From NCBI GenBank assembly GCA_036490515.1, contig DASXDU010000011.1, positions 62,001 to 126,000 on the forward strand: 64,000 bases of DNA. Direction: 5' to 3'. This DNA comes from Palsa-1150 sp036490515. GTDB taxonomy: Bacteria > Myxococcota_A > Polyangia > Polyangiales > Polyangiaceae. Below, in pieces: positions 35,543-43,319 of the stretch; position 1 is the first letter of the stretch, and each line of letters starts with the position of its first letter. The translations under genes were made by a program, and so were the position numbers. The notes beneath the pieces are model-generated. The model saw only the letters and a list, made by a program, of their open reading frames with translations, had not been told where the DNA came from and did not search any database.

Positions 35543-37234
35543 GTGCGCCTCGCTCCTCGCTTCGTCCTCGCCTTCGGCTTCGTCGCGACGCTCTCGGTCG
35601 CGGGCCTGGGCTACGTCGTGCGCGAGGACCGCCGCCAGAGCGAGACGCAGCGCTTCGACCAGGAGGTGCGCGGCGCCTGCGACCGCGTCGTCGCCGAGAT
35701 CGGCCGCCAGGCCGAGAGCGACCGCAAGCTCGTCGCGGGCGCGTGCCAGTCCGGCGAGCTCGTCGACCGCGCGCTCATCTGGCTCGAGGCGGGCACGCTC
35801 GACGACGAGCGGCGCCTGTCGCTCTCGCGCATCGTCCCCGAGGAGCGGCAGGCGTTCGACCTCGACGAGCTGGTGCTCGCGACGACCGACGGCGACCGCC
35901 TCGGGCAGGACCCCATCTCGCTCCTCAACACGCCGAAGGCCGACCTCGCGAAGCTCGTCGGCGGGGACGTCGCGCACTTCGCGCTGCGCGAGGGCCCCAA
36001 GCCTGCCCTGGTCGCGCGCTGCCGCAAGCTGGGGGCCGGCCCCGGCAAGGGCGCCGGCGCGGGCGTCGGTCTCGTGGGCGCGCGGCGCCTCGAGCCGGTC
36101 GTCGAGCGACTGAGCCACGTCGTCGACGCGCAGGTGACCCTCGGCACGGCCCCCGCGCCGCGACCCGACGTGGCGCAGGCGAGCTGCACGCTCTCGGACA
36201 GCGGCGGCGCCAGCATCCCGATCGTCGTCAGCAAGTCGACGCGCGAGCGCGACGTGAACCTCGCGCGCATCGACCAGACGGTGATCTACGCGGGGCTCGC
36301 GTCGACGGGCGTCGCGCTCATCCTCGCGCTCCTCCTGGCGCGCGGGCCGGTGCGGCGCATCCAGGAGCTCGCGGCCGAGGCGCGCAAGGTCGCGAGCGGC
36401 GAGGCGCGCCCCGTGCGCGTGCGGGGCGGCGGCGAGATCGCCGAGCTCGCGCAGTCGTTCGACAAGATGCTCGAGGACCTCGCGGCCATGCGCCGGCGGC
36501 TCGCGGCGACGACGCGCGTGGCCGCCTGGCGCGAGGTCGCCCGCCGCGTCGCGCACGAGGTGAAGAACCCGCTCGCGCCCATCCGCGCCGCCGTGGAGAC
36601 GCTCCGCCGCCTGCGCGCCCGCAACGATCCCGAGTTCGACGAGTACTTCGACGAGGCGACGCGCACGGTCCTCGACGAGGTCCACCGCATCGCGAACATC
36701 GTGAGCGAGTTCACGCGCTTCGCGCGCCTGCCGCCGCCGAACCTCACCGAGGTCGACGTCATGGAGCTCGCGCGGCAGGTGGCGCACCTCCACGAGGCCG
36801 GGACGCAGGCGAAGGTCCGCGTCGTCGTCGACCGCGTGCCGCCGCACGTGAAGGCCGACCGCGACCAGATCGTCCAGGTCGTGACGAACCTGCTCATCAA
36901 CGCGCTCGACGCCGTCAAGGCGAAGGGCGACGCCGGCGAGGTGCGCCTCGAGGTCGGCACCGAGGGCGCCGCGACGGTGACGGTCACCGTCGTCGACAAC
37001 GGCCCGGGCCTCTCGCCCGAGATCGTCCCGCGCCTCTTCGAGCCCTACGCCACCACCAAGCCCCACGGCACGGGCCTCGGCCTCGCCATCGCCCAGCGCA
37101 TCGCCATCGAGCACAACGGCGAGCTCTCGTGCCTCCCGTCGAAGCCCGGCGACGGCGCCGCCTTCCGCCTCGCCCTCCCCGTCGACGGCCCCCCGCCCGT
37201 CAGCGCCGGCGAGGGCGCGCCCGGAAGCGGCTGA
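35543..37234 (+). CDS. NtrY-like membrane sensor histidine kinase
   Basis: The GTG at 35543 gives 563 residues. A first membrane helix (about 7-24) and a second (about 248-270, VIYAGLASTGVALILALLLA) bracket a periplasmic sensor of about 220 residues. A HAMP domain follows (RGPVRRIQELAAEARKVASGE). The HisKA box is VARRVAHEVKNPLAPIRAAVE with His338. HATPase motifs are NLLINALDAV (N box), VDNGPGLSPE (G1) and GTGLGLAIA (G2). The HEVKNPLAPI box with this layout is typical of NtrY nitrogen kinases. No response-regulator gene is adjacent, so its partner lies elsewhere. It converges on the lipoprotein gene ending at 37247. Confidence 0.92.
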   Translation: MRLAPRFVLAFGFVATLSVAGLGYVVREDRRQSETQRFDQEVRGACDRVVAEIGRQAESDRKLVAGACQSGELVDRALIWLEAGTLDDERRLSLSRIVPEERQAFDLDELVLATTDGDRLGQDPISLLNTPKADLAKLVGGDVAHFALREGPKPALVARCRKLGAGPGKGAGAGVGLVGARRLEPVVERLSHVVDAQVTLGTAPAPRPDVAQASCTLSDSGGASIPIVVSKSTRERDVNLARIDQTVIYAGLASTGVALILALLLARGPVRRIQELAAEARKVASGEARPVRVRGGGEIAELAQSFDKMLEDLAAMRRRLAATTRVAAWREVARRVAHEVKNPLAPIRAAVETLRRLRARNDPEFDEYFDEATRTVLDEVHRIANIVSEFTRFARLPPPNLTEVDVMELARQVAHLHEAGTQAKVRVVVDRVPPHVKADRDQIVQVVTNLLINALDAVKAKGDAGEVRLEVGTEGAATVTVTVVDNGPGLSPEIVPRLFEPYATTKPHGTGLGLAIAQRIAIEHNGELSCLPSKPGDGAAFRLALPVDGPPPVSAGEGAPGSG

Positions 37235-37246
37235 CCGTCTCGCGTC

Positions 37247-37993
37247 TCAGCCGCCGCCGCTGCTGCTGGCGCTTCCGTCGCTGCCGCTGCCCGCGTCGGG
37301 GCCCTCGCAGACGGTCGGCGCGATGTCGTTCCACGCGCCGCCGTCGCACTCGAAGTCGTCGTAGAAGGTGGCGCCGTCGCACTGCGTGGGGTTGCCGGCG
37401 CACTGCTGGAGCAGCGTGAAGCACGCGACGCCCTGCGCGACCAGCGTCGGGTCGGGGCAGTTGCCGGGCGGCGGCGGGCCGGCGTCGCAGATCGCGTCGT
37501 CGAAATTGCACGACCAGGCGCCGTTCGAGCAGTTGCACGGCTCGTAGCCCGTGAAGTTCCCCGAGCAGTCGTACTGGGCGACGTCGTTGCTGCACGAGAT
37601 CGACGGGGGCAGCGCGCACGCGCCACCCATCACGATGGTCGAGGGGGCGGGGCACGCGGGGCCGGGGCAGCCGCCGGATACGGCGATCTCGCAGGACCAT
37701 GCGCCCCCGGTGCACGTGCACGGGAAGGCCGAGGGCGCCCCTCCGCACTGGCTGTAGTACGTCGAGCACGTCTCCCCCGGATCGCTGCAGGCCGCGCCGT
37801 CGTCGACGCCGGAGGCCGGGCACGTCCCGCTGTCGGGAGGGCCGGCCTCGTACGGAGGAGGGGGGCCACCCTCGACCGGCGGCGGCCCGGCGTCGCCGTG
37901 CGGCGTCGGCCCGATCAGGTCGACGCGCCCGCCGCATGCGAGCGAGGCGAGGAGGGGAAGGACGGCGACGAGCGCCCGGGTCGGCGTGGTCAT
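37247..37993 (-). CDS. Cys-rich hypothetical lipoprotein
   Basis: The ATG at 37993 gives 248 residues with signal MTTPTRALVAVLPLLASLAC (lipobox LAC). A Pro/Gly/Asp linker (about 24-55) precedes three loosely repeated Cys-rich segments, each with a CTC or CNCS pair followed by GGAWSC or NGAWSC (FPCTCTGGAWSCEIA, EPCNCSNGAWSCNFD, and a last ECDGGAWNDI). These look like tandem small disulfide-bonded beta modules. A Gly/Ser tail closes the protein. No function is recognisable; it belongs to the secreted Cys-rich lipoprotein style that recurs at 8921 and 41115. Confidence 0.75.
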   Translation of the reverse strand: MTTPTRALVAVLPLLASLACGGRVDLIGPTPHGDAGPPPVEGGPPPPYEAGPPDSGTCPASGVDDGAACSDPGETCSTYYSQCGGAPSAFPCTCTGGAWSCEIAVSGGCPGPACPAPSTIVMGGACALPPSISCSNDVAQYDCSGNFTGYEPCNCSNGAWSCNFDDAICDAGPPPPGNCPDPTLVAQGVACFTLLQQCAGNPTQCDGATFYDDFECDGGAWNDIAPTVCEGPDAGSGSDGSASSSGGG

Positions 37994-38087
37994 GCGCGCC
38001 CCCTCCGCAACGAGTGGGCCATCGTGAAACCCCTGCATCTACGCGGTCAGACCGGGCCAGACGGTGTGCCGACCCGTGCCGCTCGCG

Positions 38088-39296
38088 TCAGGCCCGCCGG
38101 GCCGCCAGTTCACTCCAGGCCGCCGCCACCGCCTCGACGACGCGGTCCTGATCGGCCTCGGCGAGGGTCGGGTACATGGGCAGGCTGAGGGTGCGGTCGC
38201 CGATCTCCTCGGCCACGGGCAGCGCCCCGCGCGGGACGCCCAGCGCCTCGGCGAGGTACGTGAGCTCGTGGATGGCGCGGTAGTTCACGGCGGTCCCGAT
38301 GCCCGCGGCGCCGAGGCGCGTGAGCATCGCGTCGCGCTCGCCGGGCCACGTGTGCATCGTGAAGAGGTGGTGGCTGCTCGTCCCGCGGCGCGCGACGAGC
38401 CACGGCACGCCCCGCACGGTCGGCGGCCGCCCGGCCATCTCGGGCACGCGCTCGACGAGCCTCGACTCGTAGCGGCGGACGACGCGCTCGCGCGCCGCGC
38501 GCTTCTCCTCGACGTGGTGGAGCTGCGGGCGGAGGAGCGCCGCGTCGAGGTCCGTGAGGTTGGCCTTGTACCCGAGCTCGACGAGGTCCCAGTGCTGGTA
38601 GAGCCCCCCGTGCCGCTCGGTCGCGGCCTTCGACACGCCGTGGTTGCGCAGGCGCCGCAGGCGCTCGGCCACCGCGGCGTCCTTGGTCGCCACCGCGCCG
38701 CCGTCGCCGCTCGTCAGGTTCTTCGTCGCGTAGAACGAGAACACCGCCGCGTCCCCGAGCTCGCCGGGGCGGACGCCGTCGCGCTCCATCTCGATGCCGT
38801 GCGCGGAGTCCTCGACGACGAAGAGGCCGTGCTGGTCGGCGAGCGCGCGCAGCGCCTTCATGTCGGCGAGCTGCCCGTAGAGGTGCACGGGCAGGATGCC
38901 CACCGTGTGCTCGCCGATGGCGGCGCGCACGGCGGCGGGGTCGATGAGGCCCGTCGCGGCCTCTACGTCGACGAGCTTGGGCCGCGCGCCGAGGTGCATG
39001 ATCGCGTTCGTCGTCGAGGCGAACGTCATCGGCGTCGTGATGACCTCGTCGCCCGGCGCGACGCCGAGCGCGCGCAGCGCGAGGAGGAGGCCCATCGAGC
39101 ACGAGTTGGTCCCGACGACGTGCGGCGCGACGACGCCCTCGCGGCCCCGCACGAGGAACCGCCCGAGCTCCTCCTCGAACGCGCGCACCTGCGGCCCGAG
39201 CGTGAGAAAGAGCGTCTCGAGGACCTGCCGCCAGGACCCGGCTTCCTCCTCGCCGAGCTGGTGCCGGTAGAACTCGACCTTGCCGCCGCCGCTCAT
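38088..39296 (-). CDS. DegT/DnrJ/EryC1/StrS-type sugar aminotransferase
   Basis: The ATG at 39296 gives 402 residues and overlaps the epimerase stop by 4 bp. PLP-enzyme fold type I with VGTNSCSMGLLLALRALGVAPGDEVITTPMTFASTTNAIM, VEDSAHGIEM (PLP-binding Asp) and FSFYATKNLTSGDGG, in which Lys192 forms the internal aldimine. These enzymes transaminate keto-sugar nucleotides to amino sugars used in O-antigen, exopolysaccharide or natural products. Paired with an NDP-sugar epimerase/dehydratase in the same operon, it probably makes an amino sugar for a surface polysaccharide. The exact sugar cannot be told. Confidence 0.92.
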   Translation of the reverse strand: MSGGGKVEFYRHQLGEEEAGSWRQVLETLFLTLGPQVRAFEEELGRFLVRGREGVVAPHVVGTNSCSMGLLLALRALGVAPGDEVITTPMTFASTTNAIMHLGARPKLVDVEAATGLIDPAAVRAAIGEHTVGILPVHLYGQLADMKALRALADQHGLFVVEDSAHGIEMERDGVRPGELGDAAVFSFYATKNLTSGDGGAVATKDAAVAERLRRLRNHGVSKAATERHGGLYQHWDLVELGYKANLTDLDAALLRPQLHHVEEKRAARERVVRRYESRLVERVPEMAGRPPTVRGVPWLVARRGTSSHHLFTMHTWPGERDAMLTRLGAAGIGTAVNYRAIHELTYLAEALGVPRGALPVAEEIGDRTLSLPMYPTLAEADQDRVVEAVAAAWSELAARRA

Positions 39297-40399
39297 GCCG
39301 TGAGCAGCGCGCCGTCGATGGCGAGCTCGCGGTGCGCGCGCTCGGCGTCGCGGAGGAACACGTACTGCCGGAGCGTGTACCAGCGGCGGTCGTCCGGATC
39401 GACGCCGCCCTCGCGCAGCGCGGCGAGGACCTCGCGGATGCCGTCGTCGACGCCGTGGCCCGCCTGGAACGGCAGGACGCGGTGCATCTTCTCGAAGGAG
39501 ACGTTGTAGTCGCGGAGATCCGGGTCGGTCGGCGCGTGCACGACCTCGGTGCCCGGCACGGCGTCGCGCACGCGGAAGGCGAGGTTCAAGATCTGGACGT
39601 TGCTCGCGTCGGAGCCGACGTTGAAGACCTGGCCGGCGACCTTCGACGCGTCGCTCGTCAGCCCGAGCTCGAAGGCGCGCGCCACGTCGCGCACGTGGAC
39701 GAACGGCCGCCACTGCCGCCCGCCGCCGTCGACGGTGATGCGCCGCCCGACGTACGCGTTCTTCGTCATGACGTTGATGGCGAGGTCGAAGCGCATGCGC
39801 GGGCTGAGCCCGAAGACCGTCGCGAGCCGGAGCGCACAGACCTCCATCCCCGTTCCCGCAACGCCCTTGCCCGCCCCCCCGCTCGCGCCTGCGCTCGCGC
39901 TCGCCCCCGCGCCCGCGCTCGCCCCCGCGCTCGCGCCCAGCAAGAAATCCTCCACCTCGGCCTTCGCGCGCGCGTAGAGCGACACGGGATGCCGCGGGCT
40001 CGTCTCGGTCAGCCCGAGGCCCTCGCCGTGGCCGTACACGGAGCACGACGACGAGAAGACGTAGCGGCGGACGCCCTGCTCGAGCGCCGCCGAGGCGAGG
40101 TGCCTCGCGCCGTCGACGTTCACGCTGCGCGTGAGCTCGGGCTCGAGCTCGCACGACGGGTCGTTCGAGATGCCGGAGATGTCGACCACGCCGTCGACGC
40201 CCGCGAGCAGGGCGCGGTCGAAGCGGCGCACGTCGCCGCGCACGATGCGGAGCTTCTCGCCGAAGCGGGCCTGGGCGGCGCCGAGCGTGTCGCCGAAGTA
40301 GAGGCGATCGAGGACGGTGACGCGGTGGCCGCCCTCGAGGAGATGCGGCACGAGCACGGAGCCGATGTAACCGGCCCCGCCGGCGACGAAGACGTGCAT
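39293..40399 (-). CDS. NAD-dependent epimerase/dehydratase (extended SDR)
   Basis: The ATG at 40399 gives 368 residues. The Rossmann motif VFVAGGAGYIGS starts at residue 3. The active site has the FSSSCSVYG segment and the YxxxK pair Tyr142/Lys146 in LYARAKAEV. An NV-S-NVQI-N segment and an FVHVRDVARAFEL block are typical of UDP-glucose 4-epimerase and related nucleotide-sugar enzymes. Residues about 155-184, right after the catalytic helix, are a Gly/Ala/Ser insert (GASAGASAGAGASASAGAS) that family members do not normally have. It overlaps the aminotransferase gene (ATGA), and the two act on the same nucleotide sugar. Confidence 0.9.
   Translation of the reverse strand: MHVFVAGGAGYIGSVLVPHLLEGGHRVTVLDRLYFGDTLGAAQARFGEKLRIVRGDVRRFDRALLAGVDGVVDISGISNDPSCELEPELTRSVNVDGARHLASAALEQGVRRYVFSSSCSVYGHGEGLGLTETSPRHPVSLYARAKAEVEDFLLGASAGASAGAGASASAGASGGAGKGVAGTGMEVCALRLATVFGLSPRMRFDLAINVMTKNAYVGRRITVDGGGRQWRPFVHVRDVARAFELGLTSDASKVAGQVFNVGSDASNVQILNLAFRVRDAVPGTEVVHAPTDPDLRDYNVSFEKMHRVLPFQAGHGVDDGIREVLAALREGGVDPDDRRWYTLRQYVFLRDAERAHRELAIDGALLTA
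39863..39940. repeat. Degenerate GC hexanucleotide run inside the epimerase gene
   Basis: About 78 bp of GCGCCC/GCGCTC repeats encode the Gly/Ala/Ser insert of the epimerase. The frame is kept. It is less pure than the runs at 5573 and 31965. Confidence 0.8.
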
Positions 40400-40513
40400 T
40401 GGGAGCGCCGGCCTACCACGAAAAACCGGGGCAGTCACAGCGCCTGCCCGATTGGCCACCTCGGGCGTGCCGGCTCGCTCGGCGCGGCGGCCACCTCGGA
40501 CCCAACCAAGGGG

Positions 40514-40547
40514 ACGCCCCCCGAAGGCGGGAGGCCTCGGGGGGCGT
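40514..40547. terminator. Perfect 11-bp GC hairpin upstream of the epimerase operon
   Basis: ACGCCCCCCGA (40514-40524) and its exact reverse complement (40537-40547) flank a 12-nt loop that can itself partly pair. It lies between the minus-strand gene ending at 40691 and the epimerase start at 40399. No run of T follows on either strand, so Rho-independent termination is not certain; it may instead be part of the epimerase operon leader. Except for this and the hairpin at 40598, the 291-bp interval shows nothing. Confidence 0.6.
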
Positions 40548-40597
40548 AAAGGGGACGAGAGCCAGGAAGGTCTCTCGCCTGCGAAACAGTCTAGCGC

Positions 40598-40630
40598 GGT
40601 TGAGGCCGTTGGGCGAATCCCAAGGCAACC
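40598..40630. other. Second stem-loop in the epimerase leader
   Basis: GGTT, GCC and TTGGG pair in order with CCCAA, GGC and AACC around a CGAAT loop, with a GAG bulge and one bulged G. The structure sits about 50 bp from the GC hairpin on the side away from the epimerase gene. Together they may form a structured leader or a terminator pair for the upstream gene. It is not a tRNA, as no acceptor or anticodon arm is present. Confidence 0.4.
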
Positions 40631-40690
40631 CGTTCGCCGTCGCCCCCAAATCCCCCGCGCCTTCGCGTTCTTCGAGTCGTCGCCGGGTCG

Positions 40691-41026
40691 TCACTCCATG
40701 CCGCTGTAGGGGTTGTCCTCGGCGAGTGCAACGCCGCGGGGGTGGCCCGCGCCGACGCGTGTCGTGACCTCGCGGTGGTCGTCGTACATCTCGAGGACGC
40801 CGCCGTGGGCGTCGCGCGTGATGCGCGCGAGCGGCGCCCCGTCGAGCGACCGGAAGACGACGCCGCCCGGCGGAACGTAGACCGTGGAGACGCCGGCCGA
40901 TTGCGCCTGCGCGTCGCGCCCGAAGTGCTCGTAGGAGACCCCGGCGACGAACGCCGTGCAGGCCGTGAGGAGGAGGACGAGCGGGCGAGGCATCGAGCGA
41001 GACGCACGCAGCGGGCGAAACGGCAT
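40691..41026 (-). CDS. Small exported protein
   Basis: The 111 residues start at ATG 41026; an alternative ATG at 40993 would shorten the basic leader (MPFRPLRASRSMPRPLVLLL). A signal peptide or anchor (about 12-36) is followed by a beta-type segment: VSTVYVPPGGVVFRSLDGAPLARITRDAHGGVLEMYDDHREVTTRVGAG. No Cys is present in the mature part. The sequence suggests a small periplasmic beta domain. Family and role are not recognised. The gene stands alone between the Cys-repeat lipoprotein and the epimerase operon on the same strand. Confidence 0.65.
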   Translation of the reverse strand: MPFRPLRASRSMPRPLVLLLTACTAFVAGVSYEHFGRDAQAQSAGVSTVYVPPGGVVFRSLDGAPLARITRDAHGGVLEMYDDHREVTTRVGAGHPRGVALAEDNPYSGME

Positions 41027-41114
41027 GGTGGTTCACGCAGTATTCGGCGTGGCGGGCCTTCGCTCAAGAGCGCCGAGCGGATGACAGGGGCGACGGCGAG
41101 GACCGCGCGCCGCG

Positions 41115-41849
41115 TCAGCAGCCGTTCTGCTGCGTGCCGAGGTTGCACGTCGCGTCGGTGCAGCAGACGCCGTTGCCGCACGACGCGGGGCCGTTGCAGC
41201 CGACACCGCACGTCGTCCCGTCCTGGCAGGTCGTCTGCCCCATGCAGCTCTGGGCGCCGCCGCAGCCGATCTGGCAGCTCTCGGCGTTGCACGTGATGTC
41301 GTCCTGGCAGGCCTGCGCCGAGCTGCACTGCACGATGCACGACGGCGACTTGGGGCAGAAGATCTGGCCCGTGCACGACGCGATGCCGCTGCAGACGACG
41401 TGGCACGGGATGTTCGCGGGGCACGTGATGTCGTGCTGGCACGACGCCGTGCCCGAGCACGTGATGACGCAGACGTCGTTCGCGTCGCACGTGCCGATGC
41501 CCTGGTCGTCACACGCCTCCTGGCACGCCGTGAGGCCCGGGTTGCCCGCGTCGACCGGCGGCGGGCTCCCCGTGTCGAGCGGCGCCCCCACGTCCGGCGC
41601 GCCTCCCGCGTCCTCCGGCGTGACCCCCACGTCCGGCGCGCTCGCCGCGTCGTGCCCGTGCACGCCGCCGTCGGACCCCACCGCCGCGTCGTCGTCTCCC
41701 GTCCCCGGCGACCCCTCGGCCTGCGCCTCGCCGCCACCGCCCGCGTCGTGAGCCGACCCGCCGCCGCCGGGACCCAGCGGCTCGCTGGCGCCGCCGCACC
41801 CGGCGACGAGCGCCGCCAGGCCGCACGCGAGGAGAACCCCTCTCTTCAC
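41115..41849 (-). CDS. Cys-repeat lipoprotein
   Basis: The GTG at 41849 gives 244 residues with signal VKRGVLLACGLAALVAGC (lipobox VAGC). A Gly/Asp/Ala/Pro linker of about 85 residues precedes a C-terminal domain built from short repeats of the form C-(S/G)-G-x-x-x-C-x-x-x-I/T-x-C-P/x (CSGTASCQHDITC, CSGIASCTGQIFC, CSSAQACQDDITC, CGGAQSCMGQTTC, CNGPASCGNGVCC). At least five such units of about 22-25 residues suggest a disulfide-rich solenoid. I recall similar repeats in myxobacterial lipoproteins. Function unknown. Confidence 0.78.
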   Translation of the reverse strand: MKRGVLLACGLAALVAGCGGASEPLGPGGGGSAHDAGGGGEAQAEGSPGTGDDDAAVGSDGGVHGHDAASAPDVGVTPEDAGGAPDVGAPLDTGSPPPVDAGNPGLTACQEACDDQGIGTCDANDVCVITCSGTASCQHDITCPANIPCHVVCSGIASCTGQIFCPKSPSCIVQCSSAQACQDDITCNAESCQIGCGGAQSCMGQTTCQDGTTCGVGCNGPASCGNGVCCTDATCNLGTQQNGC

Positions 41850-41915
41850 ACCCGCAGTATACGAGACCGCGCCCGCCGGGCATGCTCGAACCGTTCGAGC
41901 CACCCCCTCGCTGGT

Positions 41916-43277
41916 TCAGCCAGCCATGGCCTTCATCTGGCGCTGCATGACGAGGGGCAGCACGTACGGGACGCCGATGCTCATCGTGTCGAGCGCCGGG
42001 TCGATCTGCCCGACCAGCCAGAACGCGATGACGCTCGCGCGCTCCACGTAGAACCAGCCCTCCGGGTACTTGATGGAGCGCATCAGGTCCCGGAGCTCGT
42101 CGCGCTCCACCTCGGGGCTCGCGAGCTTCTCGAGGTCCTTCATCTCCGCGCGCATGAGCGCCCCGGCGCTGTGGTCTTTGATCTTGAGGAGCTTCTTGAA
42201 GTACGTCATCACCGTCTGCTCGAGGAGCTTCTCGTTCGCGCCCTCGGCGACGAAGCCCATCTGGCGGAAGCCCTTGAGCGCGAGCGCGCCGTCCTCGGTC
42301 ATGATGCCCTGGAGGACCTGGAGCGCGCCGTCGACCAGCTCGTCGGTCACCTCGCTGATGGCGCCGAAGTCGAGGACGACGATGCGGGGCTCGCCGCCCT
42401 CGCCGCGCTGGACGAGGAAGTTCCCCGGGTGCGGATCGGCGTGGAAGAAGCGGTCGACGAAGAGCTGCTTGTAGAACGACTGCACGAGGCGCGTCGCGAG
42501 CTTGGTCCGGTCGATGCCGAGGCGGTCGAGCTCCTCGAGGCGCGTGATCTTCACGCCCTCCATGAAGGACATCGTCAGGATGTCCTTCGACGTCCACTCG
42601 TGGACGACCTTCGGGAAGAGGATGTCCTTCTCGCCCTCGAAGTTCTTCGCCATCCGCTCCATGCACGCGGCCTCGTGCACGTAGTCCGTCTCGCGGCGGA
42701 GGAGGTCGACGAGCGACCGGTGCACGGTGTGGAGGTGCTGCTCGGGGAACCAGCGCTTGAGCACCTTGATGATGAGCTCGAGCGCGCGCATGTCGACCTT
42801 GATGACGTCGCGGATGCGCGGGTAGAGCACCTTCACCGCGACCTTCGTCCCGTCGTCGAGGACGGCCGCGTGCACCTGGCCGAGCGACGCCGCCGCGATG
42901 GGCACCGGCTCGATGGCCGCGAAGCACTTCTCGGGGCCCTTGCCGTACGTCGCCACGAACGTGCGCTCGACGTCCTTGAACGGGTGCGGCGGCACGTGGT
43001 CCTGCAGGCTCTCGAGCTCGTGCGTGAACGCGCGCGGCAAGAACCCGCCGAGGATGCTGAGGATCTGCCCGAGCTTGATGAAGACCCCGCGCAGCCGGAG
43101 CATCCCCTCGAGCAGGCGCCTCGCGTTCTTCTTGTCGACCTCCTGCCGCCGCTCCTTCAGCCAGGGGGGCATCGGGCGATCGCGCCGGCGGAAGACCTTC
43201 ACGAGCGCCCGGTGGCACAGGTAGCTCGCCAGCATGACGCCGAAGAGCCAGAGCACGCGGACGAGTCGGAGGGTCAT
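41916..43277 (-). CDS. ABC1/UbiB (AarF/ADCK) family atypical kinase
   Basis: The 453 residues begin with a hydrophobic N-terminal segment (LWLFGVMLASYL) that could anchor it to the inner membrane. Family hallmarks are present: the KxGQ motif in FIKLGQILS (68-71), the Ala-rich loop AAAS (128-131) replacing the glycine-rich loop, the ATP-binding Lys149 in VAVKVLYP, the catalytic HADPHPGNF (279-287) and DFG (303-305). UbiB proteins support ubiquinone or other isoprenoid-lipid biosynthesis as ATPases, without confirmed protein-kinase activity. The C-terminal 120 residues are helical and more divergent than usual, so a role other than ubiquinone synthesis is possible. Confidence 0.9.
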   Translation of the reverse strand: MTLRLVRVLWLFGVMLASYLCHRALVKVFRRRDRPMPPWLKERRQEVDKKNARRLLEGMLRLRGVFIKLGQILSILGGFLPRAFTHELESLQDHVPPHPFKDVERTFVATYGKGPEKCFAAIEPVPIAAASLGQVHAAVLDDGTKVAVKVLYPRIRDVIKVDMRALELIIKVLKRWFPEQHLHTVHRSLVDLLRRETDYVHEAACMERMAKNFEGEKDILFPKVVHEWTSKDILTMSFMEGVKITRLEELDRLGIDRTKLATRLVQSFYKQLFVDRFFHADPHPGNFLVQRGEGGEPRIVVLDFGAISEVTDELVDGALQVLQGIMTEDGALALKGFRQMGFVAEGANEKLLEQTVMTYFKKLLKIKDHSAGALMRAEMKDLEKLASPEVERDELRDLMRSIKYPEGWFYVERASVIAFWLVGQIDPALDTMSIGVPYVLPLVMQRQMKAMAG

Positions 43278-43319
43278 GGCAGAGCCGGGGGCGCCAGCAC
43301 CCCCGATCCTACCAGCTCG

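Noticed and set aside
40598..40630. A tRNA, suggested by the GGGCGAATCCC loop
   Set aside because: No acceptor, D or anticodon arm surrounds it.
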